Shown piece by piece: positions 45,388-53,965 of a DNA stretch of 64,000 nucleotides (position 1 is its first letter; each line of letters begins with the position of its first letter). The stretch lies in the NCBI GenBank assembly GCA_963760935.1, contig CAVXFB010000003.1:434001-498000 (forward strand), read 5' to 3'. The notes beneath the pieces are model-generated. The model had not been told where the DNA came from. It was given only the letters and a program-made list of their open reading frames with translations, and ran no database searches. The position numbers were made by a program, and so were the translations under genes. The stretch is from CAVXFB01 sp963760935. GTDB taxonomy: Bacteria > Planctomycetota > Planctomycetia > Pirellulales > Thermoguttaceae.

Positions 45388-46344
45388 ATGCCTGAATTGC
45401 CTGAAGTCGAGACGATGTGCCGCTGTATTGCCGCTGTGGTCGGCTGCCGCATTGACGATGTCCGGCAGCCCCGCTCGCGACTGCAATCGATCTCGATCGC
45501 GCCTGCACTTCGTCAATTCCGCCGACACGCCGTGGGTAAGACCATTTCGGCCGTGCGCCGGGTGGGAAAGCGTGTCGTGCTAGAGTTGGACGATCGAAAA
45601 GCACAGCGCCCTCACCCTAGCCCTCTCCCGGAGGGGGAGCGGACGGCGGACAGCGTTGTCTCGGAGGGAGAGGGGACGGCGAAAAGCGTTGTCTCGGAGC
45701 GAGAGTCGCCCGAGCACGATTGCATCGTGATCGAGCCGCGCATGACCGGGCTGGTGCTGCTGGACGATCCGCCCGATGCGAGGCACCTGCGACTTATTGT
45801 CTGCCTCAGTGGTGGCACGCCCAAACACGTTCTGTTTTGGGACCAACGCGGCCTGGGCGTTGTACGTCTGCTGTCGCACGCACAGTTCTTGTTGCACTAT
45901 GGGCCTGACCGACTTGGGCCCGATGCCTTAGCAATTTCAGCCCACGGCCTTCGTGACCGGCTATGCGCGAGCCGCCGCCCGGTTAAAGTCGCATTGCTCG
46001 ATCAACGAGCATTGGCTGGCGTCGGCAATCTGTATGCGTCCGAAATCCTGCACTTGGCCCGAATCGACCCGGCCGCGCCCTGCAATGCACTTCGCCCGGC
46101 ACAGTGGCGGCGGCTGCACGTCGCGATGCGAAAAATCCTGCGGGCCGCAATCCGCCATGAGGGCTCGACGCTGCACGATGGCACATACCGCGTGGCTCGG
46201 AACAAGGACGGGGATTACCAATCTTACCATCGCGTGTATCAGCGGGCGGGCCAACCGTGCACCCAATGCACGGGAACTCAAATAGTGCGAATCGTGCAAG
46301 CCCAGCGGTCCACATTCTACTGTCCGAAGTGCCAACGCTCTTGA
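45388..46344 (+). CDS. mutM: Formamidopyrimidine-DNA glycosylase with an inserted repeat segment
   Basis: 318 residues. 'MPELPEVETMCRCIAA' gives the catalytic Pro2 and Glu3; 'GKRVVLELDD' the conserved Lys; 'DQRALAGVGNLYASEIL' the H2TH region; 'CTQCTGTQIVRI' with 'YCPKCQ' the C4 zinc finger. It removes oxidised purines from DNA. Residues of about 72-110 (PHPSPLPEGE, then two 11-residue repeats) are not found in the usual family and come from a dispersed-repeat insertion between two core segments, in frame. The protein is about 40 residues longer than normal but all key residues remain. Confidence 0.93.
   Translation: MPELPEVETMCRCIAAVVGCRIDDVRQPRSRLQSISIAPALRQFRRHAVGKTISAVRRVGKRVVLELDDRKAQRPHPSPLPEGERTADSVVSEGEGTAKSVVSERESPEHDCIVIEPRMTGLVLLDDPPDARHLRLIVCLSGGTPKHVLFWDQRGLGVVRLLSHAQFLLHYGPDRLGPDALAISAHGLRDRLCASRRPVKVALLDQRALAGVGNLYASEILHLARIDPAAPCNALRPAQWRRLHVAMRKILRAAIRHEGSTLHDGTYRVARNKDGDYQSYHRVYQRAGQPCTQCTGTQIVRIVQAQRSTFYCPKCQRS
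45631..45696 (+). repeat. Two 33-bp tandem repeats inside mutM
   Basis: Copies at 45631-45663 and 45664-45696 share AGCGTTGTCTCG ends and GGGGA-rich starts, with about five differences; a partial third copy follows. They encode EGERTADSVVS and EGEGTAKSVVS. The preceding CCCTCACCCTAGCCCTCTCC is the start of a widely dispersed intergenic repeat. Confidence 0.8.
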
Positions 46345-46416
46345 GTTTCGCACCAAACGAAGTAAACTGGCGTGGTCAAAAAACGCCTGGTAATGGCGAA
46401 CCAAGGAGATTGACCG

Positions 46417-48120
46417 ATGAACGGAAGCACTTTCTGGCGTTTCGGAGTCGGAGTCTTGCTGAGTGCGATTGGCTTGTGGACGACCCCGTCGATGCTCGAT
46501 GCCCAGAGTCCGCGCGCACGGCTTGGGGCCGGGCTTCGCGGCGCGGATCGTGACAAGGAGAAGCAACCTTCTCTACCATCGATTCTTCTCGACCAGCCGG
46601 ACTTCCCGCCGGTCACAGGCAAACCTGCGGAGAGTTCGTCGGCCGAGGCCCCATATCAAAAGGGTGTCACCGCCTTCGAAAAGTCGGACTTGGATGCGGC
46701 CGTGGCCGAATTTACTCGCGCCATCCAACTCGATTCAAAGTACGCTCCGGCCTACTGCGACCGCGGGCTAGCCCTGGTGATGAAGGGGCAAGTCGACAAG
46801 GCAATTGACGACCTGACGACCGCTATTCGGTTGGATCCAGGCGGCGCCCGTTCCTATTTCAATCGCGGCTTCGCCTACTTCCAGATGGACGACTACGATA
46901 AAGCGGTGGCGGACTACTCGGACGCCATCCGCCTGAATCCCAGCTATGCCCAGGCGTACCGCGACCGCGGTTACGTGCTAGCCATGAATGGCGATCTGGA
47001 ACGGGCCATGCAAGACCTGAACTTCGCCGTGCGATTGACGCCGCGCAACCCGGCCTCGTTCACCAGTCGGGGCAAGGCCTATTTCGAGATGCTCGACTGG
47101 GACAGCGCCATCGCCGACTACACGCGCGCCGTCCAGCTTGACCCAAAAGACGCCGACGCTTGGTGCGAGCGCGGCAATGCGAAGCTCATGAAAGGCGACT
47201 ACGATTCCGCGCTGGCCGACATTGAGCAGGCAATGAAGCTTGACCCGGACGAGCCCGTCAATCGCTTCACTCGCGGCGTCGCGTATCTGAAGAAGGGCGA
47301 TTTTGACAAGGCCCTAGCCGATTTTAACGAGGTAATCCGCATCGACCCCGAGTTCGGCGAGGCGTACCGCGAGCGCGGTCATGCCATGGCGCTCAAGGGA
47401 GAATTTGAGAAGGCTCTGGCCGATTTGAACAAAGCGATCGAACTGGTTGACAATGATTACGAGGCATTCTTCTGCCGCGGCTATACCTACGCGATGAAAG
47501 GCGACACGGACAAAGCGATTGCCGACTACGATCGCGCGATCAAGTTGGACGCCGCCTTCGCCGAGGCCTACTTCAACCGAGCGCTGGCGCATGTCGCCAA
47601 GGACGACATGGAGAAGGCCCTGGCCGATTACAGGCAGGTGATTCCGCTCGAACCGCGCACGGTGGATGGCTACAAAGAATGGGGTCGCAGTACAGAAAAG
47701 GCAGCCCGGTCCAAGGCCATCGATCGGTTAGAAGAAGCGCTCGCAAAGGCAAAGCCCGAGGCGCACGAGCATTCGCTCCTGGGCACTGCCTCGCACAAGG
47801 AAGGCGACCTGGACACGGCTATCGCAGAATACGACAAGGCCCTGGCACTGTATCCGCGTTATACCGAGGTGTACTACAACCGTGGCCTGGCCTATCGCAA
47901 GAAGGATCGGCCGACCAAAGCCATCACCGACTATACGCGGGCGATCCGGCTCGATCCAACATACGTCGTGGCCTACGCCAATCGCGGCTATGCCTACTAT
48001 AAGCAGGGACAGTTGGACAAGGCTCTGGCCGACTTCGAGAAGATCCTCCAACTAGACCCCGACAACGCCGACGCCAAGAAGAGCCGCGAGCTGATTTTGA
48101 AGATGCAGAGTGGCGGCTGA
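46417..48120 (+). CDS. Secreted TPR-repeat protein
   Basis: 567 residues: a signal peptide (WRFGVGVLLSAIGLW), a short linker, then about 12 to 13 TPR units of 34 residues from residue 80 to the end. Each unit shows the AxxxR-A-DP pattern, for example 'AIDDLTTAIRLDPGGARSY', 'AVADYSDAIRLNPSYAQAY' and 'AIADYDRAIKLDAAFAEAY'. It is a periplasmic or outer-surface protein-binding scaffold; the partner is unknown. It follows mutM by 72 bp and precedes galM by 32 bp. Confidence 0.92.
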   Translation: MNGSTFWRFGVGVLLSAIGLWTTPSMLDAQSPRARLGAGLRGADRDKEKQPSLPSILLDQPDFPPVTGKPAESSSAEAPYQKGVTAFEKSDLDAAVAEFTRAIQLDSKYAPAYCDRGLALVMKGQVDKAIDDLTTAIRLDPGGARSYFNRGFAYFQMDDYDKAVADYSDAIRLNPSYAQAYRDRGYVLAMNGDLERAMQDLNFAVRLTPRNPASFTSRGKAYFEMLDWDSAIADYTRAVQLDPKDADAWCERGNAKLMKGDYDSALADIEQAMKLDPDEPVNRFTRGVAYLKKGDFDKALADFNEVIRIDPEFGEAYRERGHAMALKGEFEKALADLNKAIELVDNDYEAFFCRGYTYAMKGDTDKAIADYDRAIKLDAAFAEAYFNRALAHVAKDDMEKALADYRQVIPLEPRTVDGYKEWGRSTEKAARSKAIDRLEEALAKAKPEAHEHSLLGTASHKEGDLDTAIAEYDKALALYPRYTEVYYNRGLAYRKKDRPTKAITDYTRAIRLDPTYVVAYANRGYAYYKQGQLDKALADFEKILQLDPDNADAKKSRELILKMQSGG

Positions 48121-48152
48121 GGCCCATCTTACAAGCGACCTAGAGGCGCAAT

Positions 48153-49196
48153 ATGCCTATTGTAAAACACTCGATCGGACAAACGCCTGAAGGCGTGGAC
48201 GTCGACGCTTACACGGTTGCCAATGCAAATGGCCTCAGACTTACGATCATGACCTACGGGGCCACGATCACTGCGGTCGAAGTTCCGGACCGCCACGGCC
48301 AGTTGTCCAACGTTACCCTTGCGCTCGATTCGCTTGCCGACTATCTCAAGGGGCATCCGTGCCTCGGTTCAACCATCGGTCGCTTCGCCAACCGAATTGC
48401 CAAGGGGCGCTTCGTCATCGACGGCCGGCAATACGTCCTGGCCACGAACAATGGCCCCAACCACTTGCACGGCGGCATCAAGGGATTCGACAAAGTCGTC
48501 TGGATAGCCCAGCCCGTCGAAGGCGCCGATGCAGCGGGCGTCACTTTCTCCTACGTAAGTCCCGATGGCGAGGAGGGCTACCCGGGTAAACTCATTGCCC
48601 AGGTGACGTACAGCCTCACCGACAGCAATGAGTTGCAGATGGAGTATTCCGCGACGACCGACAAGCCTACCGTCGTCAATCTTACCAACCACACCTATTG
48701 GAACTTGGCCGGCAGCGGCGCCGGCGACGTGCTGCAACACGAGTTAATGCTCAATGCCGATAGGTTTCTGCCCGTCGACGACGGTTTGATTCCACTGGGC
48801 CAGCTTCAAACGGTCCGCGGCACACCGATGGACTTTACACAGCCGCAGAACATTGGCGCACGGATGGGGCAGATGGGGGGCGGCTACGATCATTGCTATG
48901 TGCTCAACAAAGCCGACGCCCAGCGTGGGCCGGCGTTGGCGGCACGCGTAGCCGAGCCAACCACCGGGCGCATTATGGAGGTCTATACCACGGAGCCCGC
49001 GATTCAGTTGTACACTGCCAACGGACTCGATGGCACGCTTCGTGGCGGCGGTAAATCCTATCACAAGCACGCCGGGCTATGTCTCGAAGCCCAGCACTAC
49101 CCCGACTCGCCAAACCAGCCTCAATTTCCCTCGACCCTGCTGCGGCCAGGCGAGATCTACACGCAGGTGACCCTCCACAAGTTCAGCGTAATGTGA
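48153..49196 (+). CDS. galM: Aldose 1-epimerase (mutarotase)
   Basis: 347 residues with the galactose mutarotase fold. Landmarks are 'TYGATITAVEVPDRHG', 'GSTIGRFANRIAKGRF', 'NHLHGGIKGFDKVVW' (first catalytic His), 'NLTNHTYWNL' (second His) and 'GLCLEAQHYPDSPNQ', which carries the catalytic Glu. It interconverts alpha and beta anomers of aldohexoses. No signal peptide is seen, so it is cytoplasmic. Confidence 0.95.
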   Translation: MPIVKHSIGQTPEGVDVDAYTVANANGLRLTIMTYGATITAVEVPDRHGQLSNVTLALDSLADYLKGHPCLGSTIGRFANRIAKGRFVIDGRQYVLATNNGPNHLHGGIKGFDKVVWIAQPVEGADAAGVTFSYVSPDGEEGYPGKLIAQVTYSLTDSNELQMEYSATTDKPTVVNLTNHTYWNLAGSGAGDVLQHELMLNADRFLPVDDGLIPLGQLQTVRGTPMDFTQPQNIGARMGQMGGGYDHCYVLNKADAQRGPALAARVAEPTTGRIMEVYTTEPAIQLYTANGLDGTLRGGGKSYHKHAGLCLEAQHYPDSPNQPQFPSTLLRPGEIYTQVTLHKFSVM

Positions 49197-49229
49197 CCAC
49201 CGTCAGAAAGCCCTGTTTGATGACAGGGA

Positions 49230-49315
49230 GCCATCCTGAGTGCAACGAAGGATCTCGTTGGCGAGCGGGCAGATGCGCAGTTGTGCGGAGATTCTTCGCT
49301 ACGCTCAGAATGACC
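49230..49315. repeat. Dispersed palindromic element between galM and the isomerase-like gene
   Basis: About 85 bp with outer imperfect arms: CCATCCTGAGTGCAACGAAG at the left and CTTCGCTACGCTCAGAATGA at the right pair when reversed. It is a widely recurring intergenic repeat type. Positions 49289-49314 match the tandem-repeat array at 34168-34193. Confidence 0.6.
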
Positions 49316-49445
49316 AGTCGCAGGCACTTTGCAGGTCTCCTGGCAAAATCGCCGGGGCTTGCGTTGAGCCTGGAGTGCCCATATCATTATGGATGCGTGT
49401 GGCCCGCCAAGTAACCAATCCCGCCTCGCCCTTGAGGGTGCTCCG

Positions 49446-50414
49446 ATGCCTCTCGGCATGACTCGCCGCGACTTCTTGACGACGTCGGCAGCCGCCACCG
49501 CTGGGTTCACGCTGGCGTCTCGGCTGGAGGCGGCAACGTGGAAAACAACGCTGCATAAGGCGTTCATCGGAGAGCCTCAGGAGGAGACCTTCAAAAAATG
49601 GAAGGCCGCGGGCTTCGAGGGCATGGAGACGACCCAGTGGAACGTCTCGCCAAAAGAAGCAGCCGCCGCCCGTAAACTGGCCGAATCCACGGACATGCGA
49701 ATCCACTCCGTTCTCTTCGGCTGGGGAAACCTCAACGGCGGAAAAGCCGCTTTGGCCGACGGCGTGGACAAGATGTCGACTGCGTTGCGGGCGGCGCAAG
49801 GCTATGGGGCCGACGCCGTTCTTTACGTCCCTTGCCGAATCGGCGGCATGCCAATTCCCGAGGCTTGGAAGGTCGATCTCCGTTTTGACGAGAAGTCTGG
49901 CCACCTGAAGCAGGTCGTTGCCGGCGATAACTCGAAATACCAGGACTACATCGACGCCCACAATCAAGCGACCGATGCCAGTCGCGACGGAGTCACGCGA
50001 CTGATTCCTATGGCCAAAAAAACGGGTGTCATCATCGCCTTGGAGAACGTCTGGAACAATCTCTGGGTGAAGCCAGACATCTTTGCGAACTTCGTCAGTT
50101 CCTTCGATAGCCCCTGGGTCCGTGCTTACTTCGACATTGGCAACCATGTCAAGTTCGCGCCGCCGCAAGAATGGATCCACACCTTGGGTAAGCTAATCGT
50201 GAAGTGCCACGTGAAGGACTTCAAACTGGGGCCTGATGGACGTGGCGGCGGTTTGGCCCATTTCTGTGACATCCGCGAGGGAAGCGTCAACTGGCCGGCC
50301 GTTCGCAGGGCCCTCGACGACGTCGGCTACAATGGATGGCTCACCATCGAAGGCAGTAAGCTTTCCCTGGCCGAGAACAACAGGCGATTGGATCTGATCA
50401 TCGCCGGAAAGTAA
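49446..50414 (+). CDS. Sugar phosphate isomerase/epimerase-like protein with Tat signal
   Basis: 322 residues. The N terminus 'MTRRDFLTTSAAATAGFTL' is a twin-arginine signal. The mature part is an AP-endonuclease-2-like TIM barrel: 'FEGMETTQWN', 'IIALENVWNN' (metal-ligand Glu), 'RAYFDIGNHVKFAP' (Asp and His), 'KCHVKDFKLG' (His and Lys) and 'GWLTIEGSKL' (Glu). It likely isomerises or cleaves a sugar or polyol outside the cytoplasmic membrane. GAGGG precedes the ATG at 49446. The next gene is a secreted oxidoreductase, a pairing typical of carbohydrate catabolism in planctomycetes. Confidence 0.9.
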   Translation: MPLGMTRRDFLTTSAAATAGFTLASRLEAATWKTTLHKAFIGEPQEETFKKWKAAGFEGMETTQWNVSPKEAAAARKLAESTDMRIHSVLFGWGNLNGGKAALADGVDKMSTALRAAQGYGADAVLYVPCRIGGMPIPEAWKVDLRFDEKSGHLKQVVAGDNSKYQDYIDAHNQATDASRDGVTRLIPMAKKTGVIIALENVWNNLWVKPDIFANFVSSFDSPWVRAYFDIGNHVKFAPPQEWIHTLGKLIVKCHVKDFKLGPDGRGGGLAHFCDIREGSVNWPAVRRALDDVGYNGWLTIEGSKLSLAENNRRLDLIIAGK

Positions 50415-50492
50415 GCGGCTAGGCTCGTGTCGACTTACGTGAGATCACTAAACCGACTGATATTTCCACTGTAATCTTTGGAGGTTTTCGCC

Positions 50493-51497
50493 ATGTCGTG
50501 CATGAAGTATTTTGGAACGCTTTGCCTGGGGATTCTTATCGCTACATCGCAATTGGCTCGAGCGGCAGAGCCTGTCAAACCGCTCCGAGCTGGCATCATT
50601 GGCCTCGATACGTCACATGTCGTGGCATTCACGCAGGCACTCAACGATCCCAAGGCAAAGGGCGAACTCGCCGAAATGAAAATCGTGGCCGCCTATCCCG
50701 GCGGCAGTCAAGACATCCCCGATAGCCGCGATCGAGTGAAGGGCTTCACCGAGAAGGTCCGCGGCATGGGTGTTGAGATCGTCGATTCGATCGACGAACT
50801 CTTGAAGCGAGTCGACGTAGTTCTGCTGGAGAGTGTCGACGGGCGGCCGCACTTGGCGCAAGCCCGGCTCGTAATCGACGCCGGCAAGCCGCTGTTTATC
50901 GACAAGCCGATGGCCAGTTCCTTGGCCGATGCTATGGTGATCTTCCGCTTGGCACAGAAAAAACACGTTCCTTGCTTCTCTGCATCATCGCTACGGTTCG
51001 TTTCCAGCTATCAAGCGGTGCGCCAGGGAACTTCAGACTTCGGACAGGTCCGCAGTTGCACGGCATGGAGTCCGATGCACGTCGAACCGCATCATCCCGA
51101 CCTGTTCTGGTATGCCATCCACGGCGTGGAGTCGCTCTTCACCATCATGGGACCGGGCTGTGTAACGGTGACCCGCGTTGGACCCGAAAAGGTCGTCGGC
51201 ATCTGGAGCGATGGCCGTCAGGGCACTTTTGTCGCAAAGGACAATCAGTATGGCGCCATTGTCGAGGGGACGAAGAAGACCGGCCAGATCGGCAAATACG
51301 AGGGCTATACGCCACTGTTGCTTGAAATCGTAAAGTTTTTCAAGAGCGGTAAGCCGCCCGTTAGCGCCGCAGAAACGTTACAGATTCTCGCCTTTATGGA
51401 AGCTGCTGACGAAAGCAAGCGCGAGGGTGGTGCGCCCGTGAGCATCGAAAGCGTCATGCAAAAGGCAGAAGCCCAGGCCAACAAAGCCGCGCTCTAG
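50493..51497 (+). CDS. Secreted Gfo/Idh/MocA-family oxidoreductase
   Basis: 334 residues: a signal peptide (FGTLCLGILIATSQLARAA), then an NAD-binding Rossmann domain ('LRAGIIGLDTSHVVAF', 'DVVLLESVDGRPHLAQARLV', 'GKPLFIDKPMASS') and the dimerising C-terminal beta-sheet domain. The EKP-type catalytic Lys is in 'DKPMA'. It would oxidise or reduce a sugar-like substrate with NAD. GGAGG lies eight bases before the ATG at 50493. It follows the isomerase-like gene by 78 bp and may act with it. Confidence 0.88.
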   Translation: MSCMKYFGTLCLGILIATSQLARAAEPVKPLRAGIIGLDTSHVVAFTQALNDPKAKGELAEMKIVAAYPGGSQDIPDSRDRVKGFTEKVRGMGVEIVDSIDELLKRVDVVLLESVDGRPHLAQARLVIDAGKPLFIDKPMASSLADAMVIFRLAQKKHVPCFSASSLRFVSSYQAVRQGTSDFGQVRSCTAWSPMHVEPHHPDLFWYAIHGVESLFTIMGPGCVTVTRVGPEKVVGIWSDGRQGTFVAKDNQYGAIVEGTKKTGQIGKYEGYTPLLLEIVKFFKSGKPPVSAAETLQILAFMEAADESKREGGAPVSIESVMQKAEAQANKAAL

Positions 51498-51663
51498 CAT
51501 TGGGAAACGACCGCGGCAGCGGTCGCCCGCAAATTCCCCCACCTTGACAGCATGCCGCATCTTTCCCGATGCGCACTTCTCTCGCGCGCAAAGAAGGCCG
51601 CAAGCTACGGTCGATAAGGTCAGAATAGACCCCGTCAAACCGATCCGCAGTCAACTGGCACCA

Positions 51664-51891
51664 ATGAAAACAATTCTGACACCGCCCGACCTGCTGATTC
51701 TGAAACTGATCGAGAAACTTAGAGATTCGGACCCGCTGATTCGCCGCAATGCCGCAGGCGCCCTGCGGCTGCAAGGCACGCGAGCAATCGCCGCCATCAC
51801 GGCGCTGTCCGCACTGCTGAGCGATCAAGACATTCGGGTCCGCAACGAGGCAGAGCGGGCGATTGACCACCTCAGACTAGTCGCCGCCTAG
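51664..51891 (+). CDS. Small HEAT-repeat protein
   Basis: 75 residues holding two HEAT-type helical pairs, 'LIEKLRDSDPLIRRNAAGAL' and 'LSALLSDQDIRVRNEAERAI'. The ATG at 51664 is chosen as it starts just before the first helix; no strong ribosome site is seen. It may be a small protein-binding module or a fragment of a longer HEAT protein. Confidence 0.6.
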   Translation: MKTILTPPDLLILKLIEKLRDSDPLIRRNAAGALRLQGTRAIAAITALSALLSDQDIRVRNEAERAIDHLRLVAA

Positions 51892-52117
51892 CGTAGTGTC
51901 TCACGCGCGCTGGAACTGACGCACGCTGGGGGTCACGGGCTGCTTGCCAACACGTACAGCAGGGACCTTAGCCTGCGCCGGCGTCGTCATTTCATAAGAT
52001 CAGACTCTCTGGGCCCCTCGCAACTCCCGCCGGGCTTGCAGTTTGCTCGCCTTTCCGCTATCCAAAGAGCTACCTGCCCCTCTGGAGCTCCTTGCCCATG
52101 CCAGCGAAGGCCGCATA
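51892..52117. other. Upstream region of tdh, partly duplicated elsewhere
   Basis: From about 52018 to the tdh start the sequence is repeated (inverted) at 41880-41780. It contains no gene. The duplicated part includes the leader that may carry translation signals. Confidence 0.5.
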
Positions 52118-53158
52118 ATGCAAACGATGAAAGCCCTGGTGAAGAAGGAAGCCCGCGAGGGCCTGTGGCTCGACGACGTGCCGACGCCCGAGATCGGCAT
52201 TAACGACGTGCTCATCGAAGTGCTCCGCACCGGTATCTGCGGTACCGATGTCCACATCTATAGCTGGGACGCCTGGGCACAAAAGACGATCCCCGTGCCC
52301 CTGGTGGTCGGGCATGAGTTCGTCGGCCGGATCGTCGAGACCGGCAGCAACGTCAAGGACTTCCACGTCGGCGACATCGTTAGCGGCGAGGGACACGTGG
52401 TTTGTGGACGCTGCCGCAACTGCCTGGCGGGCCGACGCCATCTTTGCATGGAGACCGTCGGCGTCGGCGTGAATCGGCCGGGGGCGTTTGCCGAGTATCT
52501 CTCGCTGCCAATGACCAACGTTTGGCACCTCGACCCAGCGGTGCCCTATGACGTGGCGGCGATCTTCGATCCCTTGGGAAATGCCGTTCACACTGCGTTG
52601 TCCTTCCCCGTGTTGGGCGAGGACGTGCTCATTACAGGCGCCGGCCCGATCGGCATCATGGCGCTGGCCGTGGTGCGCCATGCCGGCGCTCGCCACGTCG
52701 TTATCACCGACGTCAACCCCTATCGTTTGGAACTGGCCGGCAGGTTGAAGCCGACGCTCGCATTGGACGTCCGCCACGACAGTATTGCAGCGGCGCAGAA
52801 GAAACTCGCTATGAAAGAGGGTTTCGACGTCGGCTTGGAGATGTCGGGCAACCCGGCCGCGTTCCGCGACATGCTGGCCAATATGTGCCACGGCGGCAAG
52901 ATTGCCATGCTCGGCATCCCCACCGCCGAAATGGCTATCGACTGGACCAAGGTCATCTTCAACATGCTGACCATCAAGGGCATCTACGGCCGCGAAATGT
53001 ACGAAACCTGGTACAAGATGACGGCGATGATCCAGAGCGGTTTGAACGTCGATCCGGTCATCACTCACCGCTTCCACTACTCCGATTTCCAAAAGGGCTT
53101 CGATGCCATGCGCTCCGGAAGCTCTGGCAAAGTGATCCTCACCTGGAAGGAGGAGTAG
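52118..53158 (+). CDS. tdh: L-threonine 3-dehydrogenase
   Basis: 346 residues, zinc-dependent medium-chain dehydrogenase. Catalytic zinc ligands are Cys41 in 'TGICGTDVHIY' and His-Glu in 'VVGHEFVGRIV'; structural zinc is held by the four Cys of 'CGRCRNCLAGRRHLC'; the NAD fold has 'VLITGAGPIGIMALAVV'. It oxidises threonine to 2-amino-3-ketobutyrate, the substrate of kbl downstream. Both genes are normally adjacent, but here a toxin-antitoxin cassette lies between. The last codons (VILTWKEE, stop) arise at the junction: without the insert the frame would run ...KEAKPCSVR and overlap kbl. Confidence 0.95.
   Translation: MQTMKALVKKEAREGLWLDDVPTPEIGINDVLIEVLRTGICGTDVHIYSWDAWAQKTIPVPLVVGHEFVGRIVETGSNVKDFHVGDIVSGEGHVVCGRCRNCLAGRRHLCMETVGVGVNRPGAFAEYLSLPMTNVWHLDPAVPYDVAAIFDPLGNAVHTALSFPVLGEDVLITGAGPIGIMALAVVRHAGARHVVITDVNPYRLELAGRLKPTLALDVRHDSIAAAQKKLAMKEGFDVGLEMSGNPAAFRDMLANMCHGGKIAMLGIPTAEMAIDWTKVIFNMLTIKGIYGREMYETWYKMTAMIQSGLNVDPVITHRFHYSDFQKGFDAMRSGSSGKVILTWKEE
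53131..53153 (+). repeat. 23-bp direct repeat, left copy, in the tdh 3' end
   Basis: AGTGATCCTCACCTGGAAGG plus AGG. Perfect copy of 53936-53958; the pair bounds the toxin-antitoxin cassette. It encodes VILTWKE of tdh. Confidence 0.95.
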
Positions 53159-53332
53159 GAAGAACTAGCGGCGTCATCCCCGGTTTGGTAAGGTCAAGGC
53201 GTCTTGAACGGCATGCACGGACGGAATAGAACCGCGTTGCGATTGAGTCGCCGCATGAAGAATCGACCCGAAGTTGCGCGCCCTACCCAAAACGGCGGGT
53301 GCACTTTACAATAGCGGTAGCGAGAAGCAACC

Positions 53333-53521
53333 ATGAATATCGAACTCTCCGCCTCCGAGGTCGAACTCTTAACAAGCACTGCCATGCGCCTCGGGGTACG
53401 TCCCGAGGAGCTTGCGCGGGCGGCACTGACCGATGCGCTAAGTCGCGACGAGGACGAGTTTTGTAAAGCCGCCGAATATGTTCTCAGCAAAAACCGAGAC
53501 CTATACCAACGGCTCGCCTGA
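53333..53521 (+). CDS. Antitoxin of a Doc-type toxin-antitoxin pair
   Basis: 62 residues. The start 'MNIELSASEVELLTSTAM' is a compact helical/DNA-binding region and the C terminus 'AAEYVLSKNRDLYQRLA' is the toxin-neutralising segment seen in antitoxins that pair with Doc proteins. It precedes the toxin by 5 bp, the usual order and spacing for coupled expression. A TACAAT at 53307-53312 could be a -10 box; no -35 box is seen. The partner assignment rests on gene order and the C-terminal pattern. Confidence 0.82.
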   Translation: MNIELSASEVELLTSTAMRLGVRPEELARAALTDALSRDEDEFCKAAEYVLSKNRDLYQRLA

Positions 53522-53526
53522 CCCAC

Positions 53527-53937
53527 ATGCGCTATCTGACGCAGGCCGAAGTAATCGAACTGCATCAGGCGGTTATCGAACAGTCCGGCGGTAGTTCCGG
53601 ATTCCGCGATCTTGGAGCATTGCAGTCGGCTGTTGCGCAACCGAAACTCATCTTCGGAGACAAGGACCTCTATCCGTCTATCGAGGAAAAGGGTGCGGCG
53701 CTGGGCTTTTCCTTGATCTGCAACCATCCGTTCGTCGACGGAAACAAGCGGGTCGGTCACGCGGCAATGGAAACATTTCTCGTGCTTAACGGCCGCGAGA
53801 TCGCGGCATCCGCGAAAGACGCCGAGGAATTTATCTTGCGTGTTGCCGCCAGTAATGCGTCCCGTGACGACTTAGTCCATTGGCTACGTTCGCGTATAGT
53901 ACCAACTGGATCAAGCGGTCTGGAGACCCAGCCGTAG
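53527..53937 (+). CDS. doc: Death-on-curing (Doc/Fic) family toxin
   Basis: 136 residues. The Fic motif 'HPFVDGNKRVGHAA' carries the catalytic His and the phosphate-binding GNKR. 'FRDLGALQSAVAQP' and 'LICNHPF' are further Doc markers. Doc proteins phosphorylate elongation factor Tu and halt translation. The gene starts 5 bp after the antitoxin and ends where the right copy of the 23-bp repeat begins (overlap of two bases). Confidence 0.92.
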   Translation: MRYLTQAEVIELHQAVIEQSGGSSGFRDLGALQSAVAQPKLIFGDKDLYPSIEEKGAALGFSLICNHPFVDGNKRVGHAAMETFLVLNGREIAASAKDAEEFILRVAASNASRDDLVHWLRSRIVPTGSSGLETQP

Positions 53938-53958
53938 TGATCCTCACCTGGAAGGAGG
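53936..53958 (+). repeat. 23-bp direct repeat, right copy, carrying the kbl ribosome site
   Basis: Identical to 53131-53153. Its last bases GGAAGGAGG lie eight bases before the kbl ATG and serve as Shine-Dalgarno. Confidence 0.95.
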
Positions 53959-53965
53959 CCAAACC

